Of a stretch of 61,268 bases of DNA, positions 54,570-60,837 are shown piece after piece. The DNA is from Methylophaga sp. UBA2689 (GTDB taxonomy: Bacteria > Pseudomonadota > Gammaproteobacteria > Nitrosococcales > Methylophagaceae), in contig DELT01000056.1 of assembly GCA_002354555.1 (NCBI GenBank), positions 24,641-85,908 of the forward strand. Direction: 5' to 3'. The notes beneath the pieces were generated by a model. It saw only the letters and a list, made by a program, of their open reading frames with translations. It did no database searches and was not told the origin of the DNA. The position numbers were made by a program, and so were the translations under genes. Numbering within the stretch: position 1 is the stretch's first letter; each line of letters begins with the position of its first letter.

Positions 54570-55247
54570 CTACATACTTTCTGCTTCAGATATTGCCTTT
54601 CTAACCAGACGACCAGCACCGCCGCTTACATCGGCATTTTTAATCTGTTCGAGGTTCACTGGGTTACCTACAATGATCACACCACCCATACCTGAACCAA
54701 TATGTGGTGTGCATTTATAGATGTAAATGCCTTCTTCTGTGAAAGTGTGCTTATAATTTGCACTCATCGGCGAGTTCCATTTCTCGGCACCTTCGGGAAT
54801 CAAACCATCAATAGATTCAGAGTTATGTGTGCTCATATTGCGCCAAGACACAGAGTCACCAGAATTAATTTTGACGACCAGCGGATTAAATTTCAGGCCT
54901 TCTGCAGTTACGAAATGCGTTTCTGCTGCTTCGCTTTTTGGCTCGTCGGCTTGAGCGGCTGTTTCACTGGCGTCTTCTTCAGTTGCTACGACGTTATCAG
55001 TCTGATCAAGCTCCGCGACAGGTTCATCTTCAATCACCACCTCAGTTTCTGATGGCATCGGTGTGATGTTTTCAGTCGTGTCCATATTGCTCTGATTTTC
55101 AGAGCTCATTTCCGTTTCTTGGTTTTGCGTGGTGTCAGAACTGTCATCGCTACCACAGGCAGTAAACAGCGTGGCGGCCGCGAACGACATGGTCAGTGCC
55201 ATGGTAATTTTTCTTGTCTGTGTAAACGCCGAAGTCGTTTTAAACAT
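54570..55247 (-). CDS. Pseudoazurin/plastocyanin-like blue-copper lipoprotein
   Basis: A 225-residue lipoprotein. The signal ends at Cys31 (LFTACGS). A long acidic, low-complexity linker (about 32-110) leads to a cupredoxin domain (about 111-195) with the type 1 copper ligands His141 (STHNSE), Cys179 and His182 (YKCTPH) and Met187. The order and spacing fit pseudoazurin, an electron carrier. Tethered to a membrane by lipid and a flexible acidic arm, it could accept electrons from a periplasmic dehydrogenase. Its position between two pqqA genes suggests a link to PQQ enzymes, but this is inference. Confidence 0.9.
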   Translation of the reverse strand: MFKTTSAFTQTRKITMALTMSFAAATLFTACGSDDSSDTTQNQETEMSSENQSNMDTTENITPMPSETEVVIEDEPVAELDQTDNVVATEEDASETAAQADEPKSEAAETHFVTAEGLKFNPLVVKINSGDSVSWRNMSTHNSESIDGLIPEGAEKWNSPMSANYKHTFTEEGIYIYKCTPHIGSGMGGVIIVGNPVNLEQIKNADVSGGAGRLVRKAISEAESM

Positions 55248-55353
55248 ATTTTGTACTCTCCTGATAAAAAATTTCGTTCAAGCTTAGGACAGTGACATCT
55301 TCCTTACGTTCGAAATTACATTAAACCTCTAATTTTTATCACCCCCTTTCTTT

Positions 55354-55492
55354 TAGGGCTTATGGATCTTTCATAGCCGCTCTGCGGCGTTGGAAATTAC
55401 TTATGTAGAACAACTACATCGCATCATTTTCGTCTTGTTGGATGAAAAAATAGCCTCCAGCAGTGTTGGTTCTGAAAGATCAACAAGCCCTA
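55354..55492. mobile_element. MITE-like element with TA target duplication
   Basis: A 139-bp element, counting TA on both sides. Terminal inverted repeats GGGCTTATGGATCTTTCA and TGAAAGATCAACAAGCCC agree at 15 of 18 positions. The interior has a short palindrome (GCCGCTCTGCGGC) and no gene. TA at both ends fits insertion by an IS630/Tc1-type transposase acting in trans. Confidence 0.65.
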
Positions 55493-55531
55493 GGCAAAGA
55501 CATAAAGCAAAATCCTGAGTCCAGACAAGCA

Positions 55532-55605
55532 AATCACCTTATGGCTTTTTTAAATCTCAGCGTACTATTTGAATCGTAAGTTAACGAAATAACCAAGAGG
55601 TGATT
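55532..55605 (+). promoter_or_regulatory. pqqA copy 2 leader with complement to the ribosome binding site
   Basis: AATCACCT (55532-55539) and AGGTGATT (55598-55605) can pair over 8 bp, as in copy 1. Both arms are identical in the two copies, while the loop between them has diverged. TACTAT in the loop sits where copy 1 has TAATAT, a possible -10 box. Confidence 0.4.
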
Positions 55606-55608
55606 ATC

Positions 55609-55680
55609 ATGTGGACTAAACCAGAATATTCAGACATGCGTTTCGGTTTCGAAGTAACGATGTACATCTGTAATCGTTAA
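55609..55680 (+). CDS. pqqA: PQQ precursor peptide PqqA, copy 2
   Basis: The same 23-residue peptide as copy 1, with Glu15 and Tyr19 for cross-linking. The gene differs from copy 1 at one base only (TGT for TGC, Cys21). AGAGGTG precedes the ATG by 8 bases, and a perfect terminator follows. It lies downstream of a MITE-like element and upstream of a converging tRNA-Leu fragment. No other pqq gene is near. Confidence 0.93.
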   Translation: MWTKPEYSDMRFGFEVTMYICNR

Positions 55681-55700
55681 TATTTGAAACAACGTAAAAC

Positions 55701-55727
55701 AAAAAGCCCCCGAAAGGGGGCTTTTTT
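55701..55727 (+). terminator. pqqA copy 2 terminator
   Basis: AAAAAGCCCCC, GAAA tetraloop, GGGGGCTTTTTT; perfect stem, 20 bases after the stop codon. Confidence 0.93.
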
Positions 55728-55792
55728 GTGGCTGGGTTAATAAATTACTCATCCAAGCTTTAAAAAATTTCCGAATCTCAAATTTCAAGCAT

Positions 55793-55825
55793 AAAAAAAG
55801 CACTCATAAATGAGTGCCTGTTTTT
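55793..55825 (-). terminator. tRNA-Leu terminator (minus strand)
   Basis: On the minus strand GCACTCA...TGAGTGC form a 7-bp stem with a 4-base loop followed by seven T, starting a few bases after the tRNA CCA end. It also has T5 on the plus strand, so it could back up the pqqA terminator. Confidence 0.82.
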
Positions 55826-55826
55826 A

Positions 55827-55882
55827 TGGTGCCCGGGGCCGGAATCGAACCGGCACGACCGCAAAGTCGAGGGATTTTAAGT
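55827..55882 (-). tRNA. tRNA-Leu(UAA), 3' half only (attachment-site scar)
   Basis: Read on the minus strand this is the tRNA-Leu sequence from the anticodon loop (ACTTAAAATCCC, anticodon TAA) through the long variable arm, the T-arm (GTGCCGGTTCGATTCCGGC) and CCCGGGCACCA at the 3' end. Upstream of the anticodon loop the sequence is not a tRNA at all: no D-arm or 5' acceptor strand. An integrated element whose attachment site starts at the anticodon loop would leave this. The intact gene should lie at the far end of the island, beyond the window. Confidence 0.85.
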
Positions 55883-56310
55883 ACAGGTAAACATGAACTC
55901 GGGAGTAAGTAAGCAGAAGAAGCGTAAGTATTTTGCCGTGTGGCCCTTGTAAGCAATTGTCAGTTCGAACCTATTACGAACTTCTAAGGTGTTTTTCTGG
56001 AGTGTTTGGCAGCTAAGCATAAGAAAGCCAAAGGATTTTTCATGCGAACTTGCGAAACCGGATCGGACTACTTTCCCAAGATTGGCAATTTCTGCCCTCG
56101 AAACTGGCACCCCATTACTTCCGCGATCCCCCTACCACGATTTCCCGAGAGTTGGCCGCAGGTGAGCAGAGGCGGGAATAAACTCCCCAGTCATACTCAC
56201 CAGCATGCAGCAATAATCTTTCACAATCATCCTCTAAAAAGTTGGGATTGCCGAAAATCACTATACGGCATAACCTCTATAGAAATTATTGATAAGAGCA
56301 ATATTATCTT
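55883..56310. other. Island junction, no gene called
   Basis: About 430 bases between the tRNA scar and the HNH gene. It contains repeat R1 (56094-56180) and otherwise no believable gene. A 77-codon minus-strand frame (55877-56110) runs through the junction and part of R1, with no ribosome binding site; I do not call it. Confidence 0.6.
56094..56180. repeat. Direct repeat R1, left of the HNH gene
   Basis: Begins GGCAATTTCTGCCCTCG and runs about 87 bases; R2 at 57052-57147 matches it at roughly 75-80% by eye, with a 21-base identical block at the start. GC-rich in an AT-rich setting. Confidence 0.85.
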
Positions 56311-57042
56311 ATGAGCAGGAAGCAATTCATTCAATCTCTTGGCGCTACGTGTAAGAACTGGACATGGAGTTGGTCATTTATAAATGTTGAAGAGAAGGTC
56401 ATCATCTTTGGTGCCTGGGACAGAAATACAAACGGCAGTTCAGCATTAATTTTTGCTCTTGAATGGATTACTAATAATAGAGGCAGTAAATCTGCCGGCT
56501 TTGATCAGTCTAGAGAGCACATCAGATTAATTGAGGATGAAGGGTATCAGCTAAAAACTTTTCCAATAACTTATGGTGAGAATGATGACGGTATGCCAGT
56601 CATTAAAGGTTTTACACCAGAATTATCATCCAAAAATCTAAAGAGGGTAGATGACAAGTGGTATGCATCTGACGAGAACTATGAGTTTAACCTACCAGAG
56701 GAGATACTTGGTTCGGAGGACTATTTCGAAGGTACCCAAAAAAAGATTTCAATTAATTCCTATGAGCGGAATGCCGAGGCAAGAAAAAAATGCATAGAAC
56801 ATCATGGGCATATTTGTGCGGTGTGCTTATTCGATTTTGAGAAAATCTACGGTGAATTAGGTAAAAACTATATTCATGTTCATCACATTATCCCTATTTC
56901 GCAAATCAAACAGCAATACAAATTGGACCCAGTGAACGATCTAATTCCTGTATGCCCGAATTGTCATGCAATGATTCATAGAACTCAACCTGCACTAGGA
57001 ATAGAGCAATTAAAGAACCATCTTTCAAAAATGAATAAATAA
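56311..57042 (+). CDS. HNH endonuclease with N-terminal recognition-like domain
   Basis: A 243-residue protein. The C-terminal third is an HNH nuclease with zinc-binding pairs CAVC (169-172) and CPNC (215-218), the catalytic HHIIP at 191-195, and Asn-Cys-His at 217-219. Residues 1-140 form a separate alpha/beta domain (WTWSWSFIN, KVIIFGAWDR) like those that read modified bases in McrA-type enzymes; this part is a weaker call. It would cut foreign or modified DNA. It is bracketed by two direct repeats and lies about 430 bases inside the tRNA-Leu scar. The ribosome binding site is weak. Confidence 0.85.
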   Translation: MSRKQFIQSLGATCKNWTWSWSFINVEEKVIIFGAWDRNTNGSSALIFALEWITNNRGSKSAGFDQSREHIRLIEDEGYQLKTFPITYGENDDGMPVIKGFTPELSSKNLKRVDDKWYASDENYEFNLPEEILGSEDYFEGTQKKISINSYERNAEARKKCIEHHGHICAVCLFDFEKIYGELGKNYIHVHHIIPISQIKQQYKLDPVNDLIPVCPNCHAMIHRTQPALGIEQLKNHLSKMNK

Positions 57043-57051
57043 TTTTATGTA

Positions 57052-57147
57052 GGCAATTTCTGCCCTCGAAACCGGCATCCCATGACTCCCGCCATCCCCA
57101 GCGGTAGATTGCCCGAGAGGTGGCCACCGAGGAGGAGAGGTGAGCCC
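57052..57147. repeat. Direct repeat R2, right of the HNH gene
   Basis: Second copy of R1, starting 9 bases after the HNH stop. The matching part continues to about GAGGTGAGCCC. The two copies are 958 bases apart and in the same orientation. Confidence 0.85.
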
Positions 57148-57187
57148 AAATGGCCCTCCCCGAGTGCACACCAAAGGCTTTTCGAAT

Positions 57188-57592
57188 CTAGCGAAAATTA
57201 TCAGCAATTTGCCAGCGGCTGTCGGATGGCCTTTTTATTTCGATTACTTTCCATGCATTGTTGCTGGTGTTGTTTCGCATAGCGTTAGTAACGCTGGCCA
57301 CAGAGGAATATTCATCGTCGTTCCAAAGAATTACCTCATCACCAACTTTAGCTTCGATGTATTCACCACGATACTTTGTGCGAAGTAGGGTTCCCTCAGG
57401 CAGAAACAGTCTGCCCCACTTGGTACCTAATTGAACATCTTGCCAGTCAAGCTCAATTCTATCTAAAAAATCCGATACAGCATAATCGATTATTTCACTC
57501 ACACCCTTCGGATATCGTGACGCGACAGCTTGATAAAGTTCTGAAGAAATTGGCACACAGATAAACGAATCTAAATCAACATTGGAAAGCAT
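57188..57592 (-). CDS. RAMA-like domain protein
   Basis: A 134-residue protein. Residues about 60-132 look like a RAMA domain (LPEGTLLRTKYRGEYIEAKV, then a D-rich turn and SVASVTNAM, ending with AWKVIEIKRP), a fold predicted to bind methylated adenine and found in restriction and defence loci. The N-terminal 50 residues are helical (LYQAVASRY, VSEIIDYAVSDFLDRI) and could be a dimerisation or ribbon-helix-helix part. The start codon has AAGGAG upstream. It converges on the HNH gene. The RAMA call is from pattern only. Confidence 0.6.
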   Translation of the reverse strand: MLSNVDLDSFICVPISSELYQAVASRYPKGVSEIIDYAVSDFLDRIELDWQDVQLGTKWGRLFLPEGTLLRTKYRGEYIEAKVGDEVILWNDDEYSSVASVTNAMRNNTSNNAWKVIEIKRPSDSRWQIADNFR

Positions 57593-57688
57593 GACTTACT
57601 CCTTAAATTATTTGCTCCATATAAACTATAGAGTAACTCTGGAGTAAAGGTAAAGTGTTTTTGGTGATATGTAATCCAGGGGCTCAAT

Positions 57689-59242
57689 TTAGATAGAATA
57701 ATTTCCACGTTTGAGAATTGTATGCGCTACTCGAATGCTTTCTTCTGTTTGCTCTTGATCTCTTAACCACCTTATCTTAATACCAATATAATTGGCCCAT
57801 TGAAGCCCTTTATTGAAAGCACGTCGATTGTCTATTTTTGCGGCCGTTTCCACATAATGATTTAGCAACTTGTACTGATTTATACCCGCTTTGTACTTAG
57901 CTTTATGGAAGGCTGCATCAAACGCATTGAATGCTGACTCGAAGTCCTCATTCCGATAATAAACGACTCCTTCAAGCCAAAATGGGAGCCAGTCTAATGA
58001 GCTTTCTAGGCCTATCCCGGCTAATTCTTCTCGGTATGCTTTTACCGAACTTAATGACAATGAAGTATCTTTTTCTAGTTCCAGCCCTTTTCCTAGGCCA
58101 TTGACGAAGACCCTGTCAATAGGACGACTGTTTAGCTCATTAGCTAACTCAATAGGCATGATTGCTGAGTAAGAGCCATATTTCTGAATGAGTGCATCTA
58201 CTACAGCAGTGCTTAATGTCGAGTTAGTGTCTGCTTTTTTCTGCAAGTAAGAGGCAACTTCCTCCTTTTTTTGATAGAAGAAGTTTTCCCAGTCACTGAG
58301 CATATAGTCCCAAACAGTGCTCTGCTGCTCAGGCGAGTATGTGTGGGCGTTTAATACACGTTGATATTCATTTTTGAACTCGAGAATGTCTTCATCAATA
58401 TATTCAAAATATCTTTCACATTTACTCACCAAACTCTGAAGTACTTTTGAGCCAAGCTCGTTCGAAATTGAAGTAGAAATGAACGTTGAGAGCCGAGCAA
58501 GTAGGAGTGCGCTTTCAGCAGACATTATGAAGGACGGTGATAATTCAAATTTGTTGTATGCGAATGACTTACGAAAGTTATCAAGCAATGAGACCAGTGA
58601 AGGTAAAGTTTTCCCCCTGGACCAACGTGAAGCATTTTCATAATTTTGTTCTAGGACAAAAATCTCAACTTCCTCGTTTTCGAGCGGCATGTGAAATTGT
58701 CGCTGGGAAACACCGCACTGTTCATATATCCAATGCATGGTTTTAGATAACGGTTGAGTGATCTTACCATCAGCCTCAATAGTTGGTAGAAACCAGAACT
58801 TATCTTTGGGAAAGGTAAGCCCGGAGAGCAAAGCTCGATGTTGAAGTGAATGGATATGAAGAGATTCTACGAACAAATTTAATGCTTTAAATTCGAGAAA
58901 AAATCGCACACTCTCAGTTTTTGATAAATATGTCCCATCATTGATGATTAAGTGATTGTAGTTGAGGAATAAATCACTCAGCACGGAGTGCATTACAATA
59001 GTTAAGCCAGGATTTGGAATATATGAAGATATTAACTGACTGAAGGTGTCTGAGGCTTTATTTAGGTTTTCAGAGAGTTTTCCTTCCTCTTTTGAGAGTC
59101 TTAAGAGAAGTTGATTCAGCGTTTTTTTGGCTGTCTCGTCGAAGTCACCATCATCGGAATTTTTCCTTGGCATTACACCAAAAGCAGAGAATGTGAACTT
59201 AACTAACTCACCCAAAGTTGCATAAGAAATATCAGAGTTCAT
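57689..59242 (-). CDS. Uncharacterised 517-residue helical protein
   Basis: Not recognised. It is cytoplasmic by composition (no signal, no membrane helix) and mainly helical. A segment near 425-465 (WLEGVVYYRNEDFESAFNAFDAAFHKAKY) fits a tetratricopeptide-type helix pair, and YENASRWSRGKTLPSLVSLL near 205-225 looks like the recognition part of an XRE-like helix-turn-helix, with the wording 'GVSQRQF' about 25 residues before it. Such layouts occur in phage-defence regulators and effectors, but no function can be assigned. The Asn-rich gene lies 57 bases upstream on the same strand. Confidence 0.7.
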   Translation of the reverse strand: MNSDISYATLGELVKFTFSAFGVMPRKNSDDGDFDETAKKTLNQLLLRLSKEEGKLSENLNKASDTFSQLISSYIPNPGLTIVMHSVLSDLFLNYNHLIINDGTYLSKTESVRFFLEFKALNLFVESLHIHSLQHRALLSGLTFPKDKFWFLPTIEADGKITQPLSKTMHWIYEQCGVSQRQFHMPLENEEVEIFVLEQNYENASRWSRGKTLPSLVSLLDNFRKSFAYNKFELSPSFIMSAESALLLARLSTFISTSISNELGSKVLQSLVSKCERYFEYIDEDILEFKNEYQRVLNAHTYSPEQQSTVWDYMLSDWENFFYQKKEEVASYLQKKADTNSTLSTAVVDALIQKYGSYSAIMPIELANELNSRPIDRVFVNGLGKGLELEKDTSLSLSSVKAYREELAGIGLESSLDWLPFWLEGVVYYRNEDFESAFNAFDAAFHKAKYKAGINQYKLLNHYVETAAKIDNRRAFNKGLQWANYIGIKIRWLRDQEQTEESIRVAHTILKRGNYSI

Positions 59243-59259
59243 AACAAATCCATATTAAA

Positions 59260-59288
59260 GCCTGCCCCACATATTTCAGTGGGGAGGC
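59260..59288 (-). terminator. Hairpin after the Asn-rich gene
   Basis: On the minus strand GCCTCCCCAC, 8-base loop, GTGGGGCAGGC (one bulged base) and a short T run, 12 bases after the stop. Termination may be partial, leaving the 517-residue gene downstream. Confidence 0.55.
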
Positions 59289-59299
59289 ATGTCCATTAA

Positions 59300-59446
59300 C
59301 TATTTGTTGTTAGGGTTAAGTTGCTTGCCACGATTACCCTGAACATTGGCATTCAATTTGTTGGCACCTATCGTACCTTTATTAGTATTCAGTTGGTTAG
59401 CGTGATGATTCAGATTAGTTTTGCTTGTATTGTTTTGCTTAGCCAT
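59300..59446 (-). CDS. Asn-rich 48-residue protein
   Basis: A very small gene with a perfect AGGAGGA ribosome binding site 5 bases before its ATG. The protein begins MAKQNNTSKTNLNHHANQ and ends GNRGKQLNPNNK. Asn makes up about a third of it, mixed with Lys, Gly and Gln, and there is no Cys, Trp or aromatic residue. Short Asn-rich relatives with an NxNxGT...NRGKQLNPN pattern are common in enterobacteria without a proven role. It is predicted to be unfolded and soluble. Part of the island, upstream of the unknown 517-residue gene. Confidence 0.82.
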   Translation of the reverse strand: MAKQNNTSKTNLNHHANQLNTNKGTIGANKLNANVQGNRGKQLNPNNK

Positions 59447-59668
59447 TTTATCCTCCTAGGTTGTTTGTTGAATGGCAAGTGCAATACTAGTTGAGGAGTT
59501 GAAAAGGTGATGTAGGCATTTTGGCTACGATATTTTTTGCCATTAAAATGTCCATCTATGAATAATCCCATTTCCAACTTAAAAGACTGCTCGAGAAGCA
59601 GCAAGAGACGGGGTAGAAACCTCCGTTTACGCCAGAAATTGGACGTTTCAGCCAAAATTCACTGGGCA

Positions 59669-60472
59669 CTAAGCCACTAAGTCTTCACCTTTAGTTAAAA
59701 ATCTCATCTTGCTTAAAATTGACTGCTTAGCTTTATCAATTGTGACTGGATTTGTTACTTTAGAAAGCTTGGTGCGGTCTTTTCTCTCTAAAAAGTACGC
59801 TATACGCTCAGCGTTGGCAGGCGAGGGATGCTGCAATCCGATTAAAACTTGTTCTGAATTTAAGATACCAAGCTCAATCATTAACTCCAAAACATCGGCC
59901 ACTTTTGGCCCAAGGGGAACATAGATAGCGTTTGGTAATAATTTGCATTCTTCAGCGAACCAAGCAATCACTTGTTCTTTCAACTTCAAAGGACTTTCAT
60001 TAAAGTTTTTGCCGTCTTTGAATACTGGATATCTTAGTGCTGATGTGAAGTGAACCAAGCTATCATTTTCTTTGAATAAGCTTTGAGTAGAATCTATTCC
60101 AAGATATTGATTCAGGCCTATATGATCGAGCATCTGCACAAGATTGTTTCTCATTGAGCCACTGAAACTCGCAAATACTTTTGCTTCTTTTCTTGCCTGA
60201 TCGACTGTCCCACCAGCCTTTAATATTTCACTAGCTTTAAGTAATGCATTCTTAGCTTGCTGCATACCAGGGGTTATTCCAACAATAACTACCTTTGCAT
60301 CTTCCTTGATAAAGTCAAAAGGCGAATAGTAAGTTTCATACTGAACTTTAGTTGTGATCAACAGCGGACCAGGCAGCTTTTCGGCATTTGCTAAATCATG
60401 ATGGTTTAGTGAAATGACCTGATCTGAGAAATGCTCTAATTTGATGTTTTCCATGTTTGTTTTCATATCCAT
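59669..60472 (-). CDS. Uracil-DNA-glycosylase-fold protein
   Basis: A 267-residue protein that fits the UDG superfamily: VVIVGITPGMQQAKN at 61-75 is the motif 1 strand-loop, and LQHPSPANAER from residue 213 is motif 2, with His215. It lacks the iron-sulfur Cys set of family 4, and the motif 1 catalytic Asp/Asn of family 1 is replaced (GITPG). It therefore may bind or cut an unusual base or a nucleotide, not plain uracil. The start overlaps the previous gene's stop by one base, so the two are coupled in one operon. Confidence 0.72.
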   Translation of the reverse strand: MDMKTNMENIKLEHFSDQVISLNHHDLANAEKLPGPLLITTKVQYETYYSPFDFIKEDAKVVIVGITPGMQQAKNALLKASEILKAGGTVDQARKEAKVFASFSGSMRNNLVQMLDHIGLNQYLGIDSTQSLFKENDSLVHFTSALRYPVFKDGKNFNESPLKLKEQVIAWFAEECKLLPNAIYVPLGPKVADVLELMIELGILNSEQVLIGLQHPSPANAERIAYFLERKDRTKLSKVTNPVTIDKAKQSILSKMRFLTKGEDLVA

Positions 60473-60837
60473 TATTGGTTTCTCACAGTTCTAATTTTCT
60501 TATATTCCGGTACGTATGTGATAGCAGTGTTAATTTCTGGGTTAATGACTACATAGTACTTTTCTAATTTATCCACGGCTTTTCTAAGTGCTTTAAGAGC
60601 TTTCTTCGGTACTTTGAGGATCTCCGTCTCTCCTTTTTGCATTTCGGGTGCCCCAAACATTTGGAGTAAAATCTCCATTTCTTTGCTAACCCCCCTGTCC
60701 TGTGCCCTTTGTTGGGCATGTGCTGTTCGCTCTAAAGGTGCAAAGTCCAAATCGTCCCCAAAATCTTCACCAACTAACTTTGCAATTCTGACTCGACGCT
60801 TAAGGTCGTATCTACGTACTCCCGTTAAGCTGCTCAT
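60472..60837 (-). CDS. Small DUF4258-like protein
   Basis: A 121-residue basic protein. The segment TAHAQQRAQDRGVSKEMEILLQMFGAPEM around 38-67 and the end YVVINPEINTAITYVPEYKKIRTVR look like DUF4258, a RelE-like small fold seen in toxins. It starts one base into the stop of the HTH gene before it and ends one base into the UDG-like gene after it. The arrangement HTH then DUF4258-like fits a toxin-antitoxin pair, although the antitoxin is rather large. Confidence 0.6.
   Translation of the reverse strand: MSSLTGVRRYDLKRRVRIAKLVGEDFGDDLDFAPLERTAHAQQRAQDRGVSKEMEILLQMFGAPEMQKGETEILKVPKKALKALRKAVDKLEKYYVVINPEINTAITYVPEYKKIRTVRNQ

Larger units (their letters stand above)
55507..55882. repeat. pqqA / tRNA-Leu 3'-end module, copy 2 (intact)
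   Basis: Second copy of the module, in the same order: leader, pqqA, terminator, then the tRNA terminator and the 3' half of tRNA-Leu in antisense. Apart from the coding part and a few blocks, it differs from copy 1 at roughly a quarter of positions by eye. Confidence 0.87.

Noticed and set aside
55877..56110. 77-codon minus-strand frame across the tRNA scar and R1
   Set aside because: It has no ribosome binding site and runs through non-coding repeat and tRNA sequence; only its first codons recur in R2.
56094..57147. Integron gene cassette with attC sites around the HNH gene
   Set aside because: The repeats lack the RYYYAAC and GTTRRRY cores, and no integrase is present.
59410..59655. 81-codon minus-strand frame overlapping the Asn-rich gene
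   Set aside because: The overlapping 48-residue gene has a perfect ribosome binding site, and this frame has none and an unlikely composition.
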